64,000 bases of DNA from Mycolicibacter icosiumassiliensis (GTDB lineage Bacteria > Actinomycetota > Actinomycetes > Mycobacteriales > Mycobacteriaceae). The notes beneath the pieces were generated by a model, which saw only the letters and a program-made list of their open reading frames with translations, searched no databases and was not told the origin of the DNA. This document shows positions 53,001-62,769 of the stretch, in pieces (the stretch's first letter is position 1; every line of letters starts with the position of its first letter). Where the stretch lies: positions 3,010,482-3,074,481 of the forward strand of contig NZ_LT546166.1 in assembly GCF_900078685.2 (NCBI RefSeq). Direction: 5' to 3'. The position numbers were made by a program, and so were the translations under genes.

Positions 53001-56000
53001 GCACGCCCTGTTCGGCTGCCAGCAGCGCCGGGAAGGCCGGAAAGGCCACGCCGGTGCACAGGTCGAGCAGCACCGGATGCATGGGCTCCGCGCCCAGGTG
53101 TTCGGCAAGTTCCTCGCCGACGGTGATATCGCCGATCGCCTCGCCTTCGCCGAGCCACAGCGACTTCAGGCAGCCGGACCAGTTCGGGCCCCAAGCCAGT
53201 TCCATGTCAGCGAAGGTCTCGAACAGTTCCTGGGGCCGCATGCGTTCCAGTCGTTCGATGGCCACGTCGACGGGGTCCGCCGGCTCAGCGTCCGGTTCGG
53301 CGGCGGCGATACCGGCGACCACCACGCCGTCGGCGTTCAGCGCCCACTCGGCGTCCCGCACGCCGTAGGGACGGCTGTGCACCTGGAAGTTCCAGGACTC
53401 CCCTGCGTCAGGGCCGTCGTCCCGCGGATGCAGCGTCAGTTGAACTTCCCGAGAGCTTTTCTCCGGCAGGATGATCGGCTCGTAGAAGAACACTTCCTGC
53501 GCCCGCGCCGGCGGGCCGACCGCCGCCAACGCCATCGCGGCATACGTTGCGCCCGGAACGACGACGGTGCCATAGATCACGTGATCGGCGAGCCAGGGCT
53601 GCGACTTGACCGACAGCCTGCTGGTGTAGACCGAGTCACCGGACGCAAGATCCTTGGCGCTGCCGAGGATTCCCGAAACCATGGGACCGTCCACGGTGAC
53701 GCCGGACGACCTGGGCCAGAAGCGCCGGCGCTGGAACGGGTAGGTGGGCAGCTCAAGCCGGCGCTCCGGTCGATGGTGCAGCGCCTCGAACTTCGGCCGA
53801 TGGCCGCTGACGTAGGCTGCGGCCAGCGCCTCCGCGATCTGCCGCTTATCACCCACCCCCTTGCGCAGCGACACGATCGCACGGGGCGTGGCGAGGTGCT
53901 CGGGCCAGACCTGCACCGCGTTGCCGGTCAGCACCGGTTGCGGTCCGATCTCCATCAACACCGAACAGCCCAGTCCCGCCACGGTCCGCACGCTTTCGGC
54001 GAACTGCACAGGCTGACGGGAATGCCGACGCCAATACTGTGCATCCAGCGGTGTATCGGCCATCAGCACGGCGCCGGTGCGGTTGCAGACCAACGGCAAC
54101 GTGGGCACGGTGAACTGGAATTGCCTTGCATAGTCTTCGAATTCGCCCAGCACCGGCTCCAACAACACCGAGTGGAACGCGTGACTGGTCTGCAGCCAGC
54201 TGCAGCGGACGCCGTCCTCACCGAATGCGGCGACGATCTGCTCCAAGTCTTCGCCGGGGCCCGAGAGCACGGTGTTGGGGCCGTTGTACGCCGCAACCGA
54301 CACCCGCGGAAATTCCTTCGCGGCGTCTTCGACGCGCCGGGCTTCGGAGAACACCGCCACCATCCGCCCGCCGTCGGGCAGGCTCCCGAACAGCCTGCCG
54401 CGCTCGGCCATCAGCCGCGCCCCGTCCTCGATGCGCAAGACTCCGGCCACGCAGGCCGCCGCGTATTGGCCGACGCTGTGCCCCAGCACGACATCGGGTT
54501 CCACGCCCCACGACTGCCACAGCCGGGCCAGACCCATCTCGACTGCGAACAGTGCGGGCTGGGCATAGGACGTGTGCTGCAAAAGCTCCGCGGTGTCCCG
54601 GTCGGTCGAGAACAGCACATCGAGCAGGGGGCGCGGCAGCATCGGATCGACCGCCTCGGCACACTGTGTCACGGCGTCCGCGAAAACCGGCTCAGCGCCG
54701 AACAACTCGCGCGCCATTCCCGGATGCTGACTGCCCTGGCCGGTGAACAGCCATGCCGTCGTAGGACGGTCGGCGCACTGCCCGCGTACCACACCGGGAC
54801 GCAACCGATTCTCGGCCAAGTCGGCCAGGCCGTCACCGGCACTGCGGGCTGAGTCCACGACCAGCGCTGCCCGGTGCTCGAAATGCGAACGCCCCGTTCC
54901 GGCTGTGCGGCAGACATCGGCGATGTCGGTATCGGGGTGGGTGTCCAGCCAGGACCGATAGCGCTGCGCCAGCGTCGCCAGCGCCTCCGGTGAGCGTGCC
55001 GACAGCGGCAGCACATTCACCGGCTCTCCGGGGCCGTCCGGTGTTGGTACCACCGCGGCTGGGTCGCCGGAGTTCGCCGGCGGGGACGGTGCCTCTTCGA
55101 TCAGCACGTGCGCGTTCGTGCCGGTGAATCCGAAGGAACTCACGCCCGCGCGTCGCGGTCTGCCGTTGGCCTGCCACGGCATCGGTGCGTCCACGACCCG
55201 AATCGGCAATGAATCCCAAGGGATATGCGGCGACGGATTGTCGAAGTGCAGGCTCTGCGGCAGCACTCCATGCTGCAACGACAGTACGACCTTGATCAGG
55301 CCCGCGGCCCCCGACGCCGACTCCAGGTGACCGATGTTGGTCTTCACCGAACCCATCAACAGCGGCCGATCCGCGTCACGGCCGGCGCCGTAAACGGCTC
55401 CGGCCGCCTGGACCTCGATCGGATCACCCAGCGGGGTGCCCGTGCCGTGTGCTTCGAGGTAGTCAACGTCGGCACCGATCAGGCCGGCGCGGGCCAGCGC
55501 CGTGCCGATCAGCCGCTGCTGCGCACCGCCGTTGGGAACCGTCAGACCGCTGGAAGCACCGTCCTGATTGGTCGCGCTGCTCGGGATGACCGCGGCAATC
55601 CGGTCACCGTCGCGCACCGCGTCACTCAACCGCTTGAGCACCAGAATGCCGCAGCCTTCGCTGCGCACATAGCCGTCCGCGGAGGCATCGAAGGTCTTGC
55701 ATCGCCCGACCGGGGACAGCATCCGGGCACGTGACGCGGCGATCACAGTGACCGGGCTCAACAGCACGTTCACGCCACCGGCCACCGCCAGATCGCAGTC
55801 GCCGGAACGCAACGCCAGGCAGGCCTGATGGACGGCCACTAACGACGAACTGCAGGCGGTGTCGACCGCCACGGCCGGGCCTTCCAGCCCGAGCGCGAAA
55901 GCGACCCGGCCCGAGATGGCGTTCAGCGCATTGCCGGTGATGAAGTAGGGCTCGATCTTGTCGACCGGCTCCGCGGACAACAGGTGCGCGTATTCATTGG

Positions 56001-59000
56001 CGGCCACCCCGACGAAGACACCGGTTCGGCTGCCGCGCAACGTCGCCGGTGCGTACCCCGCCCGCTCGAAGCCCTCCCAGACAGTTTCCAGCATCAGCCG
56101 CTGTTGCGGCTCGATCCAGACCGCCTCACGCGGGGAGATACCGAAGAATTCGGGATCGAACTCGTCTATCCCGTCGATGAATCCACCGAACCGGCTGTAG
56201 ATCTTGCCTGGGGCCTCGGGGTCGGGGTCATAGAACTCGTCGATGTCAAACCGGTCTTCGGGGACTTCCCGAATCGCATCAACGCCCCCGGACAGCACCT
56301 CCCAGAAGGCTTCCGGATCGGGTGCTCCGGGGAACCGGCACGACACCGCGACGATCGCGATCGGCTCGTCGGTGGCTGTCGAGGGCACCGAAGCCAGCGG
56401 GGTCCGTGACTTGGCCGAGGCCTGTTCGCTGAGCTCGAGGACATCGCCGAGCAGGTATTCCACCACGTCGGAAAGCCGTGGGTAGTCCATGGCCAGGGTG
56501 GCCGGGATCTCCCGGCCAACTCCCAGTTCAATGCGCTGCCGCAGTTCGACGGCCATCAACGAGTCCATCCCGAGATCAAAAAATCCCGCGTCCTCGCGGA
56601 TCTCGGCCGGATCGACTCGAGTGACTTCGGCTACCGCGCCACGAAGGTAGTCCGAGAGGAGCTTTCTGCGCTGCTGCACCGGCGCGGTGGCGAGCCGCTC
56701 GACCAGTTCGGTCTTGCCCGATGCTGTCGGGGCCGGTATCGCATCCGGCACCTCGCGCTCGAGTTCCGCCAGGAACGGGCGCCGGCCGGCCTGCTGGTAG
56801 AGCGGCAGAAATCTGGCCCAGTCGACCCGCGCCACGATGCCCTGCGCAGAGTCTGGCGCCGCGATCACGTCGGCCATCCCGGCAAGGGCGTCGGCGACAG
56901 ACAGGGCCCGGATGCCGCGCTTGCCCAGCCGGGCGCGGGCCTCTTCGTCGGCCATGCCCACCGACCACGGCCCGAAGTTGACACTGCTCCCCCGAATGCC
57001 CCGCTCGCGCAGCCGCCAGGCCAGTCCGTCCAGGAAGGCGTTGGCCGCTCCGTACGCGGTCTGACCGAAGCCGCCCCAGACGGAGGCGATCGATGAGGTG
57101 CAGACAAAGAAGTCCAGCCCGAGATCCACCGCCGCTTCACCCAGATGCCATGCTCCCCAGACTTTTCCGGAAAAAACACGGTCTACTTCGGCTTGCTGGG
57201 ATTCGTAGTCCAGCGCGCTGAGCGGGTTGGTGGCGATCTCGCCTGCGGCGTGGACGATGCCGGCCAACGGGGGCAGTTCGGCCTGCACGGTGGCCAACAG
57301 GCTTGCGACGCCCTGCGCGTCGGCGACGTCTGCGGCGATCACCCGGACTGCGCAGCCGTGCTGTTCACCGATCGCATCGATGCGCTGTTGGGCGGCTTCG
57401 CCGGGCGCGCGTCTGCTGGTCAGCACCAGGTGCCGCGCGCCGTGCGCCGCCAGGAACGCCGCGATCTCCAATCCGATCGAACCCAGTCCGCCGGTCACCA
57501 GATACGTTGCGTCGTCGCGCACCATCAGCGGTGTCGGGCTCGGCTCCCCTGCCCGTCGGACCAACCGGGGCACATAGACAGTCGCATCACGCAGCGCGAT
57601 CTGGTCTTCTCGGCGGCCGGACGCTCCCGGCCGCACTATCTGATCGATCAACCTCGACCACTGGTCGGGGCCGGTCGAGCTCAGATCCGCCAGCCCGCCC
57701 CACAAGTGTGGATATTCGAGTGACGCGGCCCGCCAGAAGCCCCACAGGCTGCTCTGCTCCGGTGCCACGGCGTCGGTCTCGGTGACCCGGTGGGCACCGC
57801 GGGTCACCACCCAGATGGGGCGGCGCAGTTCGGCCGCGGCCGCCGCACGAACGAGCCGCCGGGTGCCACCGAGCACCCGGTGCTGAATGCGCGCCAGCGA
57901 GCGCGTCGACGTGGACGCAGCCGAATCCAGGGCAGCGATATGCAAGATCCGCAGTTCCGGTTGGTCAGCCGCCTCGCGCAGCACCGCCGCGAGTGCTTCT
58001 TCGTCACCATCAGATCCCGGTAACCCGAGCACCTGATGCCGGTATCCGCCCTTGGCCAGCGCAGCCACCAGGGGCTCGACCGCGCCGGGATCATCGCCGA
58101 CGATCAGCCAGCTGGATTCGTCGGGCTCGTCGGTGGCTAATTCCGGCATCGGGTACTGCTGCCAGTGGATCTCGTAGCGCGCATCCGAGATCGACTCGGC
58201 CTTGCGCTGCTGGTTATGTTGCGCGGCAAGCTTTGTCAGTACCTTCAGGGTCTGTTGATCATCACCCGAATCGCCGAGCAGATCCGCGAGCTCCTGGATC
58301 CGACCGTCCTCAAGGAGGCGGACGGCTTGAGTGCTGGTGGCGAGGTGCTGTTGCTGGCTCGGCCGCTCCCGCTGGTCCCGGAACCAGTATTCGCGGTGCT
58401 CGAACGGATAGGTGGGTAGGTCGACCTTGCGCGCCTGCGACGGCCGAACGGCTCCGAAGTCCGGCACATGGCCCGCAGCGTAGGCGTCGGCGAGGGCTTC
58501 GGTGATCTGTCGCTGGTCGGCGGTGTTGCGGCGCAATGACGCGATGGCCCGCGGCGCACTGGCCGATTCCGGCCATGCCCGTAGCGCTGCGGCGCTGAGC
58601 ACCGGTTGCGGGCCGATCTCCAACAGCACTTTGCAGCCCAGATCAGCAAGAGTTCGTACGCTTTTGGCGAATTCCACCGGCTGCCGTGCGTGCCGTCGCC
58701 AGTAGTTGCCATCCAGCCTGACGCTTTGCCCGATCGCCGAACCGGTGCGGTTACAGACCAGAATCCGTTGGGGCGGGCGGTAGTCGAACTGATCGGCGTA
58801 GGACTCGAATTCGTCCAGGATCGGGTCCAGCAACGCAGAGTGGAACGCATGACTGGTCTCCAGCCAGTCGCACCGGACACCGTCGGCGCTCAGGGCGGCC
58901 ACCGCTTGTTCCAGATCCTGGGCAGGACCGGACAGCACCGTGTTGGCGCCGTTGTAGGCGGCAATGGACAGCGTCGGGAACTCGTCGGTCAGGCTCTCCA

Positions 59001-61062
59001 CGCGCTCGGCCGCGGTGAACACCGCCACCATCCGGCCGCCCGCAGGCAGGCTCCCGAACAGCCGGCCGCGTTCGGCCATCAGCCGCGCCCCGTCCTCGAG
59101 GCTCAAGACACCCGCGACGCACGCCGCGGCGTACTGACCGACGCTGTGGCCTAGCACCACATCCGGCTCGAACCCCCACGACTGCCAGAGCCGGGCCAGA
59201 CCCATCTCGACCGCGAACAGAGCCGGCTGAGCGTAGCTGGTCTGCCGCAGAGTTTCTTCGCCGTGCGGACCATCCACATCGAAAATGACGTCCAGTAAAG
59301 GCTTTTCGAGTATTCCGGACAACACTTCAGCGCAGCGGCCCAGTGTCTCGGCGAACACCGGCTCGGTGTCGAACAACTGACGCGCCATGCCCGGGTACTG
59401 ACTGCCCTGGCCAGTGAACAACCAGGCCGTTTTCGGGGTGTCGCCGGATACTCCGCGCACCAGGCCGGTGGCCGGGCGATCATCTGCGAGCGCGGCGAGC
59501 AACTCGGCGGCGGACTCCCTGGAGTCGACGACCAGCGCCGCTCGGTGCTCGAAATGTGCGCGCCCCACACCGGCGGTGAAGCAGACGTCCGCCAGCGCGG
59601 TCTGCGGGTGCGCGCTCAACCAGTTGCGGTAGTCCTCGGCGAGCTTCACCAAGGCGGTGGGCGTGCGCGCGGACAGCGGAAGAATCCGCAACGTGTGCTT
59701 GGTCTCGCCAGAACTCGGTGTGGCCGCCGTGTCCTCGGCTGGCGCTGGAGCTTCTTCGATGATGACGTGGGCATTGGTGCCGGCGAACCCGAATGAGCTG
59801 ACGCCCGCAATGCGGGGTTGCCCGTTGCGTTCCCAGGAAGCGGCCTGCCCAACGACCTGGACGGCAAGCCGGTCCCAGGGTATGTGCGGCGACGGATTTC
59901 GGAAATGCAGGTGTTGTGGCAGCAGCTCGTTCTCAAGAGACAGGATGACCTTGATGACACCCGCGATTCCGGCTGCCGCCTCCAGATGGCCGATGTTCGT
60001 CTTCGCCGATCCCATCAACAGCGGCCGGTTCGGATCGCGTCCTTCACCGAGCACGGCGCCGGCGGCCTGCGCCTCGATCGGGTCGCCCAGCGATGTGCCG
60101 GTCCCATGCGCCTCCAAGTAGCCGACATCAGCGGCGGCAACACCGGCACGCTGCAATGCATCAGCAATAACCCGTTGTTGGGCAACACCATTCGGCACAG
60201 TCAGGCCGCCCGATGCGCCGTCCTGGTTGATCGCGCTGCCCCGGATGACAGCCCGAATCCGGTCGCCGTCGGCGACCGCGTCCGCCAGCCGCTTGATAAC
60301 GATGACGCCGCAGCCCTCACCGCGCACGTAACCGTCCGCGGCCGCGTCGAACGTCTTGCACCTACCGTCGGGAGCAAGCATGTGCGCGTGCGAGAACGTG
60401 ACCATGGTCGCGGGAGTGAGCAGGACGTTTGCACCACCGGCCAGCGCGAGGTCACATTCCCCCAGGCGCAGCGCCTGACACGCCTGATGGATCGCCACCA
60501 ATGACGAGCTGCACGCTGTGTCGACGGCGACCGACGGGCCCTGTAACCCCAGCCGGTAACTGATCCGTCCGGCTGCGGCGGCGTTGGACGTCCCGATCGC
60601 CATGTACGCCTCGATCTCCGGGTAGGCCAGCTCCGCGGATGCCATACCGAGGTAATCATGGGTCGCCAGACCGACGAATACACCGGTATTAGTGTTCGCC
60701 AAAGCCGTTGGCGCAGTACCCGAATGCTCCACCGCCCGCCAGGCCGTCTCCAGCAGCAGGCGATGCTGCGGGTCGAGCAGCCTGGCCTCACGTGTCGAGA
60801 TACCGAAGAACGAGGCGTCGAATCCCGTCACATCATCGACGAAACCTGCTCGCCGGGTCACCACCTTGCCGGGCGCGCCGGGCTCCGAGTCGAAGAATTC
60901 GTCTACGTCCCAACGGTCAGCGGGCACCTCCGACACCGCGTCACGCCCCTCGCGCAACACCTGCCAGAACTCATCTGCGCTCTCCGCACCGGGAAAGCGG
61001 GCCGCGTAGCCGACTATCGCGAACCCTGGTGACGACTCTCTCCACTCCCCGACCGATGCCAT
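49993..61062 (-). CDS. pks: Bimodular type I polyketide synthase, TPP (phleic acid) type
   Basis: The protein is 3689 aa. Module 1: KS (Cys184, His319, His359), AT (Ser640 in GHSVGQ; HAFH 738-741, the malonyl-CoA signature), a short linker, KR (TGGLGSIG near 1187, Tyr1337), ACP (Ser1501 in LGMDSL). Module 2: KS (Cys1737, His1872, His1912), AT (Ser2196; HAFH 2294-2297), DH (His2494 in HVIYGTVVVP), ER (about 2985-3290), KR (near 3302, Tyr3450), ACP (Ser3608 in LGTDSL). No loading or thioesterase domain. With PapA and MmpL beside it, this matches the synthase that makes the phleic acids of trehalose polyphleates. I chose ATG 61062, after AGGAGA. Confidence 0.93.
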   Translation of the reverse strand: MASVGEWRESSPGFAIVGYAARFPGAESADEFWQVLREGRDAVSEVPADRWDVDEFFDSEPGAPGKVVTRRAGFVDDVTGFDASFFGISTREARLLDPQHRLLLETAWRAVEHSGTAPTALANTNTGVFVGLATHDYLGMASAELAYPEIEAYMAIGTSNAAAAGRISYRLGLQGPSVAVDTACSSSLVAIHQACQALRLGECDLALAGGANVLLTPATMVTFSHAHMLAPDGRCKTFDAAADGYVRGEGCGVIVIKRLADAVADGDRIRAVIRGSAINQDGASGGLTVPNGVAQQRVIADALQRAGVAAADVGYLEAHGTGTSLGDPIEAQAAGAVLGEGRDPNRPLLMGSAKTNIGHLEAAAGIAGVIKVILSLENELLPQHLHFRNPSPHIPWDRLAVQVVGQAASWERNGQPRIAGVSSFGFAGTNAHVIIEEAPAPAEDTAATPSSGETKHTLRILPLSARTPTALVKLAEDYRNWLSAHPQTALADVCFTAGVGRAHFEHRAALVVDSRESAAELLAALADDRPATGLVRGVSGDTPKTAWLFTGQGSQYPGMARQLFDTEPVFAETLGRCAEVLSGILEKPLLDVIFDVDGPHGEETLRQTSYAQPALFAVEMGLARLWQSWGFEPDVVLGHSVGQYAAACVAGVLSLEDGARLMAERGRLFGSLPAGGRMVAVFTAAERVESLTDEFPTLSIAAYNGANTVLSGPAQDLEQAVAALSADGVRCDWLETSHAFHSALLDPILDEFESYADQFDYRPPQRILVCNRTGSAIGQSVRLDGNYWRRHARQPVEFAKSVRTLADLGCKVLLEIGPQPVLSAAALRAWPESASAPRAIASLRRNTADQRQITEALADAYAAGHVPDFGAVRPSQARKVDLPTYPFEHREYWFRDQRERPSQQQHLATSTQAVRLLEDGRIQELADLLGDSGDDQQTLKVLTKLAAQHNQQRKAESISDARYEIHWQQYPMPELATDEPDESSWLIVGDDPGAVEPLVAALAKGGYRHQVLGLPGSDGDEEALAAVLREAADQPELRILHIAALDSAASTSTRSLARIQHRVLGGTRRLVRAAAAAELRRPIWVVTRGAHRVTETDAVAPEQSSLWGFWRAASLEYPHLWGGLADLSSTGPDQWSRLIDQIVRPGASGRREDQIALRDATVYVPRLVRRAGEPSPTPLMVRDDATYLVTGGLGSIGLEIAAFLAAHGARHLVLTSRRAPGEAAQQRIDAIGEQHGCAVRVIAADVADAQGVASLLATVQAELPPLAGIVHAAGEIATNPLSALDYESQQAEVDRVFSGKVWGAWHLGEAAVDLGLDFFVCTSSIASVWGGFGQTAYGAANAFLDGLAWRLRERGIRGSSVNFGPWSVGMADEEARARLGKRGIRALSVADALAGMADVIAAPDSAQGIVARVDWARFLPLYQQAGRRPFLAELEREVPDAIPAPTASGKTELVERLATAPVQQRRKLLSDYLRGAVAEVTRVDPAEIREDAGFFDLGMDSLMAVELRQRIELGVGREIPATLAMDYPRLSDVVEYLLGDVLELSEQASAKSRTPLASVPSTATDEPIAIVAVSCRFPGAPDPEAFWEVLSGGVDAIREVPEDRFDIDEFYDPDPEAPGKIYSRFGGFIDGIDEFDPEFFGISPREAVWIEPQQRLMLETVWEGFERAGYAPATLRGSRTGVFVGVAANEYAHLLSAEPVDKIEPYFITGNALNAISGRVAFALGLEGPAVAVDTACSSSLVAVHQACLALRSGDCDLAVAGGVNVLLSPVTVIAASRARMLSPVGRCKTFDASADGYVRSEGCGILVLKRLSDAVRDGDRIAAVIPSSATNQDGASSGLTVPNGGAQQRLIGTALARAGLIGADVDYLEAHGTGTPLGDPIEVQAAGAVYGAGRDADRPLLMGSVKTNIGHLESASGAAGLIKVVLSLQHGVLPQSLHFDNPSPHIPWDSLPIRVVDAPMPWQANGRPRRAGVSSFGFTGTNAHVLIEEAPSPPANSGDPAAVVPTPDGPGEPVNVLPLSARSPEALATLAQRYRSWLDTHPDTDIADVCRTAGTGRSHFEHRAALVVDSARSAGDGLADLAENRLRPGVVRGQCADRPTTAWLFTGQGSQHPGMARELFGAEPVFADAVTQCAEAVDPMLPRPLLDVLFSTDRDTAELLQHTSYAQPALFAVEMGLARLWQSWGVEPDVVLGHSVGQYAAACVAGVLRIEDGARLMAERGRLFGSLPDGGRMVAVFSEARRVEDAAKEFPRVSVAAYNGPNTVLSGPGEDLEQIVAAFGEDGVRCSWLQTSHAFHSVLLEPVLGEFEDYARQFQFTVPTLPLVCNRTGAVLMADTPLDAQYWRRHSRQPVQFAESVRTVAGLGCSVLMEIGPQPVLTGNAVQVWPEHLATPRAIVSLRKGVGDKRQIAEALAAAYVSGHRPKFEALHHRPERRLELPTYPFQRRRFWPRSSGVTVDGPMVSGILGSAKDLASGDSVYTSRLSVKSQPWLADHVIYGTVVVPGATYAAMALAAVGPPARAQEVFFYEPIILPEKSSREVQLTLHPRDDGPDAGESWNFQVHSRPYGVRDAEWALNADGVVVAGIAAAEPDAEPADPVDVAIERLERMRPQELFETFADMELAWGPNWSGCLKSLWLGEGEAIGDITVGEELAEHLGAEPMHPVLLDLCTGVAFPAFPALLAAEQGVHDLFLPLRYGQVMIEEKMPRRFYCRARWHVSALDSETQVFDLDFVDRDNRRLGGIREFTVKRAPREALLRGLGGDATRQLYSLGWHEVPAPPSADEAAEVGGTWLIAGFDELAAQLPGCVPCDRQIDPEPLGHHVIQAHQRGMPFAGIVWRAAGPAADEPGAQSAARLQSEIGDLLGAVHALQGEGAIKLPGGLWIVTERAVATESGEPVDPVQAALWGLGRTIVNEEPALHCKLVDHDGSAQAVAALAGLLAAPTAESEIALRQGKYLAPRLLQWSRSGHLAVPRGTDYALAPTERGAIDNLRLTEAEVPPPDAGYVQVRVEAAGLNFRDVLNVLGLYPGDPGPIGGDFAGVVTALGDGVTGVDVGQRVYGFMQGAFASRFNVPAQLLAPIPARVSAVEAATIPAAALTARLAFDWAQLQPGDRVLIHAASGGVGLAAIQLARQQGAEVFATASAYKRAALRKLGVKYVYDSRSTDFADQILADTDGAGVDVVLNSLTNEGFIEATVRATARGGRFAEIAKRDIWTAEQMAEARPDIAYEIVALDTVTLGDPERIRGLLGEVSAGLGRGEWTPLPAEIYPLTEAKTAFRRMQQARHIGKIVVQMPEPLQPRGDRTYLITGGLGAIGLHLASYLAQLGAGDIVLSSRRAADADTQRVIEEITDRYKCRIHTVAADVADESEVARLLDRIRTALPPLAGVAHLAGVLDDALLTQQSWERFRTALAPKAFGALHLDRLTRDDALDFFIVSSSVSSLLGSPGQANYSTANAFLDGLMAQRQARGLPATGVNFGPWAQGGMASSEAARANIGAQGLVPLEPSAALGALVAVVASGCAQATVLKANWQRAAKVLGSSRPPILDLVLPSGAGESAGDAELLRQLQEIPVAQRADFITEFLQREVQGFLRLAQPPAATSRFLDLGTDSLMAVELRNRLHSQFGGAFTINATAVFDYPTIGGLGEYLAAQLPESESPAGAAQAPSATDDAGGEQKNAEDGEHGGDLDAAT

Positions 61063-61330
61063 ACCCTGCCTTCTCCTGCCATGTCGGCCACGATTCGCTC
61101 CCCCCGCAGCCGGCCCGAATTGCCCAACCAGACTCCCCCGCCATCGGTCGGTATTGCAATAGCTGTTGGCGGATCCCTGGCGAACTCGGCGTACTTCACT
61201 CAGGTAGCAGCGACGACTACCCGCAGTCCGCGTCGGAGCGCGCTGACCCGTCACGTATCGGAGATCAGCCGGGCAAGCTATCCTGGCTTCGCCGCAGCAT
61301 GGCCGGGGGGTCCAAGCGAGGAGGGGCAGT
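61063..61330. promoter_or_regulatory. Divergent promoter region of pks and papA
   Basis: A 268-bp interval with no supported gene; it must hold both promoters. A perfect 10-bp palindrome TATTGCAATA at 61152-61161 lies near the middle in an A+T-richer patch and could be a shared operator. Ribosome sites are present at both edges: AGGAGA for pks and GGAGGGG for papA. Confidence 0.4.
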
Positions 61331-62752
61331 TTGCGCATCGGCAAGATCACCGTCGGATCGCTCGATGAATGGACCCTGAGCCCCGGCGCGGTCACCTCCT
61401 GGCATCCCACGGCAGCGGCCACCGAAAAGGCCCGGCAGGCTCCGGTCAGCTCGGTGCCGGTCAGCTACATGCAGGCTCAGCATCTGCGAAATTATTGTGA
61501 GCGCACAGCGGCCGGTTTGAGCTTCTCACGTCAGATCATCGCGAGCTGTGAACTGCCGGGTCAGTGCGATGTCTCCGCGATGGATCAGGCGCTCAACGCC
61601 TACCTGCGCAGGCACGACACCTTCCGCAGCTGGTTCGAGGAATCGGGTGACGGCGAGTTCATCAGACATGCCCTCAGCGATCCGGCCGATATCGAATTTG
61701 GGCCCGTCGACCACGGCAGGATGACGGCTGACGAAATACGCGCCCATGTCGTGGCAATCCCCGCACCGCTGGAGTGGGGTTGTTTCACCTTCGGGATCAT
61801 TCAATGCGAACACAACTTCACGTTCTTTGCTGCGATGGATCATGTCCACGGCGATGCCACGCTGATCGGCACCACCATGCTGGAGGCCAACGGCATGTAC
61901 TCGGCGTTGAGTGGCGGCGGCAGCGCACTGGCACTTCCCGATGCCGGCAGCTACGGCGATTTCTGCGTTCGGGAGCGGGAATACACCTCGGCGCTGACCG
62001 CGGATTCACCCGGCGTGCGGGCCTGGTTGGACTTCGCCGAGAACAACGGCGATGGCTTTCCGGAATTTCCGCTCCCCTTGGGCGACCCGTCGGATTCAAC
62101 CCGTAGCGATATGTCCTCTGAGCTGTTGATGGACACCGGCCAGACTGATCGATTCGAGACAGCCTGCAATGCGGTCGGCGCGCGCTTCGTCGGAGGATTG
62201 TTCGCCTGCCTGGCCCTGGTGGAGCATGAGTTCACCGGTGCACTCACCTACTACGGACTCACTCCCCGGGATTCCCGAACTGCGGCTGACAATTTCATGA
62301 CTCAGGGCTGGTTCACCGGGCTGATCCCGATCACCGTGCCCATCGCGGCGGCCTCCTTTTCGGATGCGGCCTGGGCCGCACAGACGTCGTTCGATTCCGG
62401 TCTGGATATGGCCAGGGTGCCGTATTACCGGGTGCTGGAATTGGCGCCGTGGCTGAACTGGCCACGGCCGAACTTCCCGGTGTCGAACTTCCTGCACGGC
62501 GGAGCCGCGCCGCTCAACGCCATTCTCGCCGCTGGCGATATGGGGCTTGCGAACAATATCGGCATCTACCCCGACGGCCGCTATTCCTATCAATTGACCA
62601 TCTATATCTTCCGGTACGGCGAGGGGACGGTCATGGCGATCATGCATCCCGACAACCCGATCGCCCAGAAATCAGCTACGCGCTACATGGAGGCGATGAG
62701 GTCCGTGTGCGTACGGGTCGCGGACAGCGGGCACTGGGGTCGCGTCGCATAA
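61331..62752 (+). CDS. papA3: PapA-family acyltransferase
   Basis: The 473-aa protein of the polyketide-associated condensation-like family has the catalytic HxxxD motif at His171-Asp175 (HVHGD). It begins [18 protein letters not shown], a start typical of PapA1/A2/A3-type proteins. It starts at TTG 61331 after GGAGGGG. In the trehalose polyphleate pathway PapA3 transfers a fatty acyl group to trehalose; I infer the same role from its neighbours. The symbol follows that pathway and is not proven by sequence. The mmpL gene follows after 17 bp. Confidence 0.9.
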   Translation: MRIGKITVGSLDEWTLSPGAVTSWHPTAAATEKARQAPVSSVPVSYMQAQHLRNYCERTAAGLSFSRQIIASCELPGQCDVSAMDQALNAYLRRHDTFRSWFEESGDGEFIRHALSDPADIEFGPVDHGRMTADEIRAHVVAIPAPLEWGCFTFGIIQCEHNFTFFAAMDHVHGDATLIGTTMLEANGMYSALSGGGSALALPDAGSYGDFCVREREYTSALTADSPGVRAWLDFAENNGDGFPEFPLPLGDPSDSTRSDMSSELLMDTGQTDRFETACNAVGARFVGGLFACLALVEHEFTGALTYYGLTPRDSRTAADNFMTQGWFTGLIPITVPIAAASFSDAAWAAQTSFDSGLDMARVPYYRVLELAPWLNWPRPNFPVSNFLHGGAAPLNAILAAGDMGLANNIGIYPDGRYSYQLTIYIFRYGEGTVMAIMHPDNPIAQKSATRYMEAMRSVCVRVADSGHWGRVA

Positions 62753-62769
62753 CAGGGGGGCAGGGCAGT

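Noticed and set aside
52159..54852. 897-aa open frame on the plus strand inside the PKS region
   Set aside because: It is antisense to DH/ER/AT domains whose catalytic motifs are intact on the minus strand. Long antisense frames are common at this GC content.
61063..61422. N-terminal extension of the PKS by 120 codons
   Set aside because: It would overlap the papA start, lacks a ribosome site and precedes the normal KS N-terminus. ATG 61062 has AGGAGA in front.
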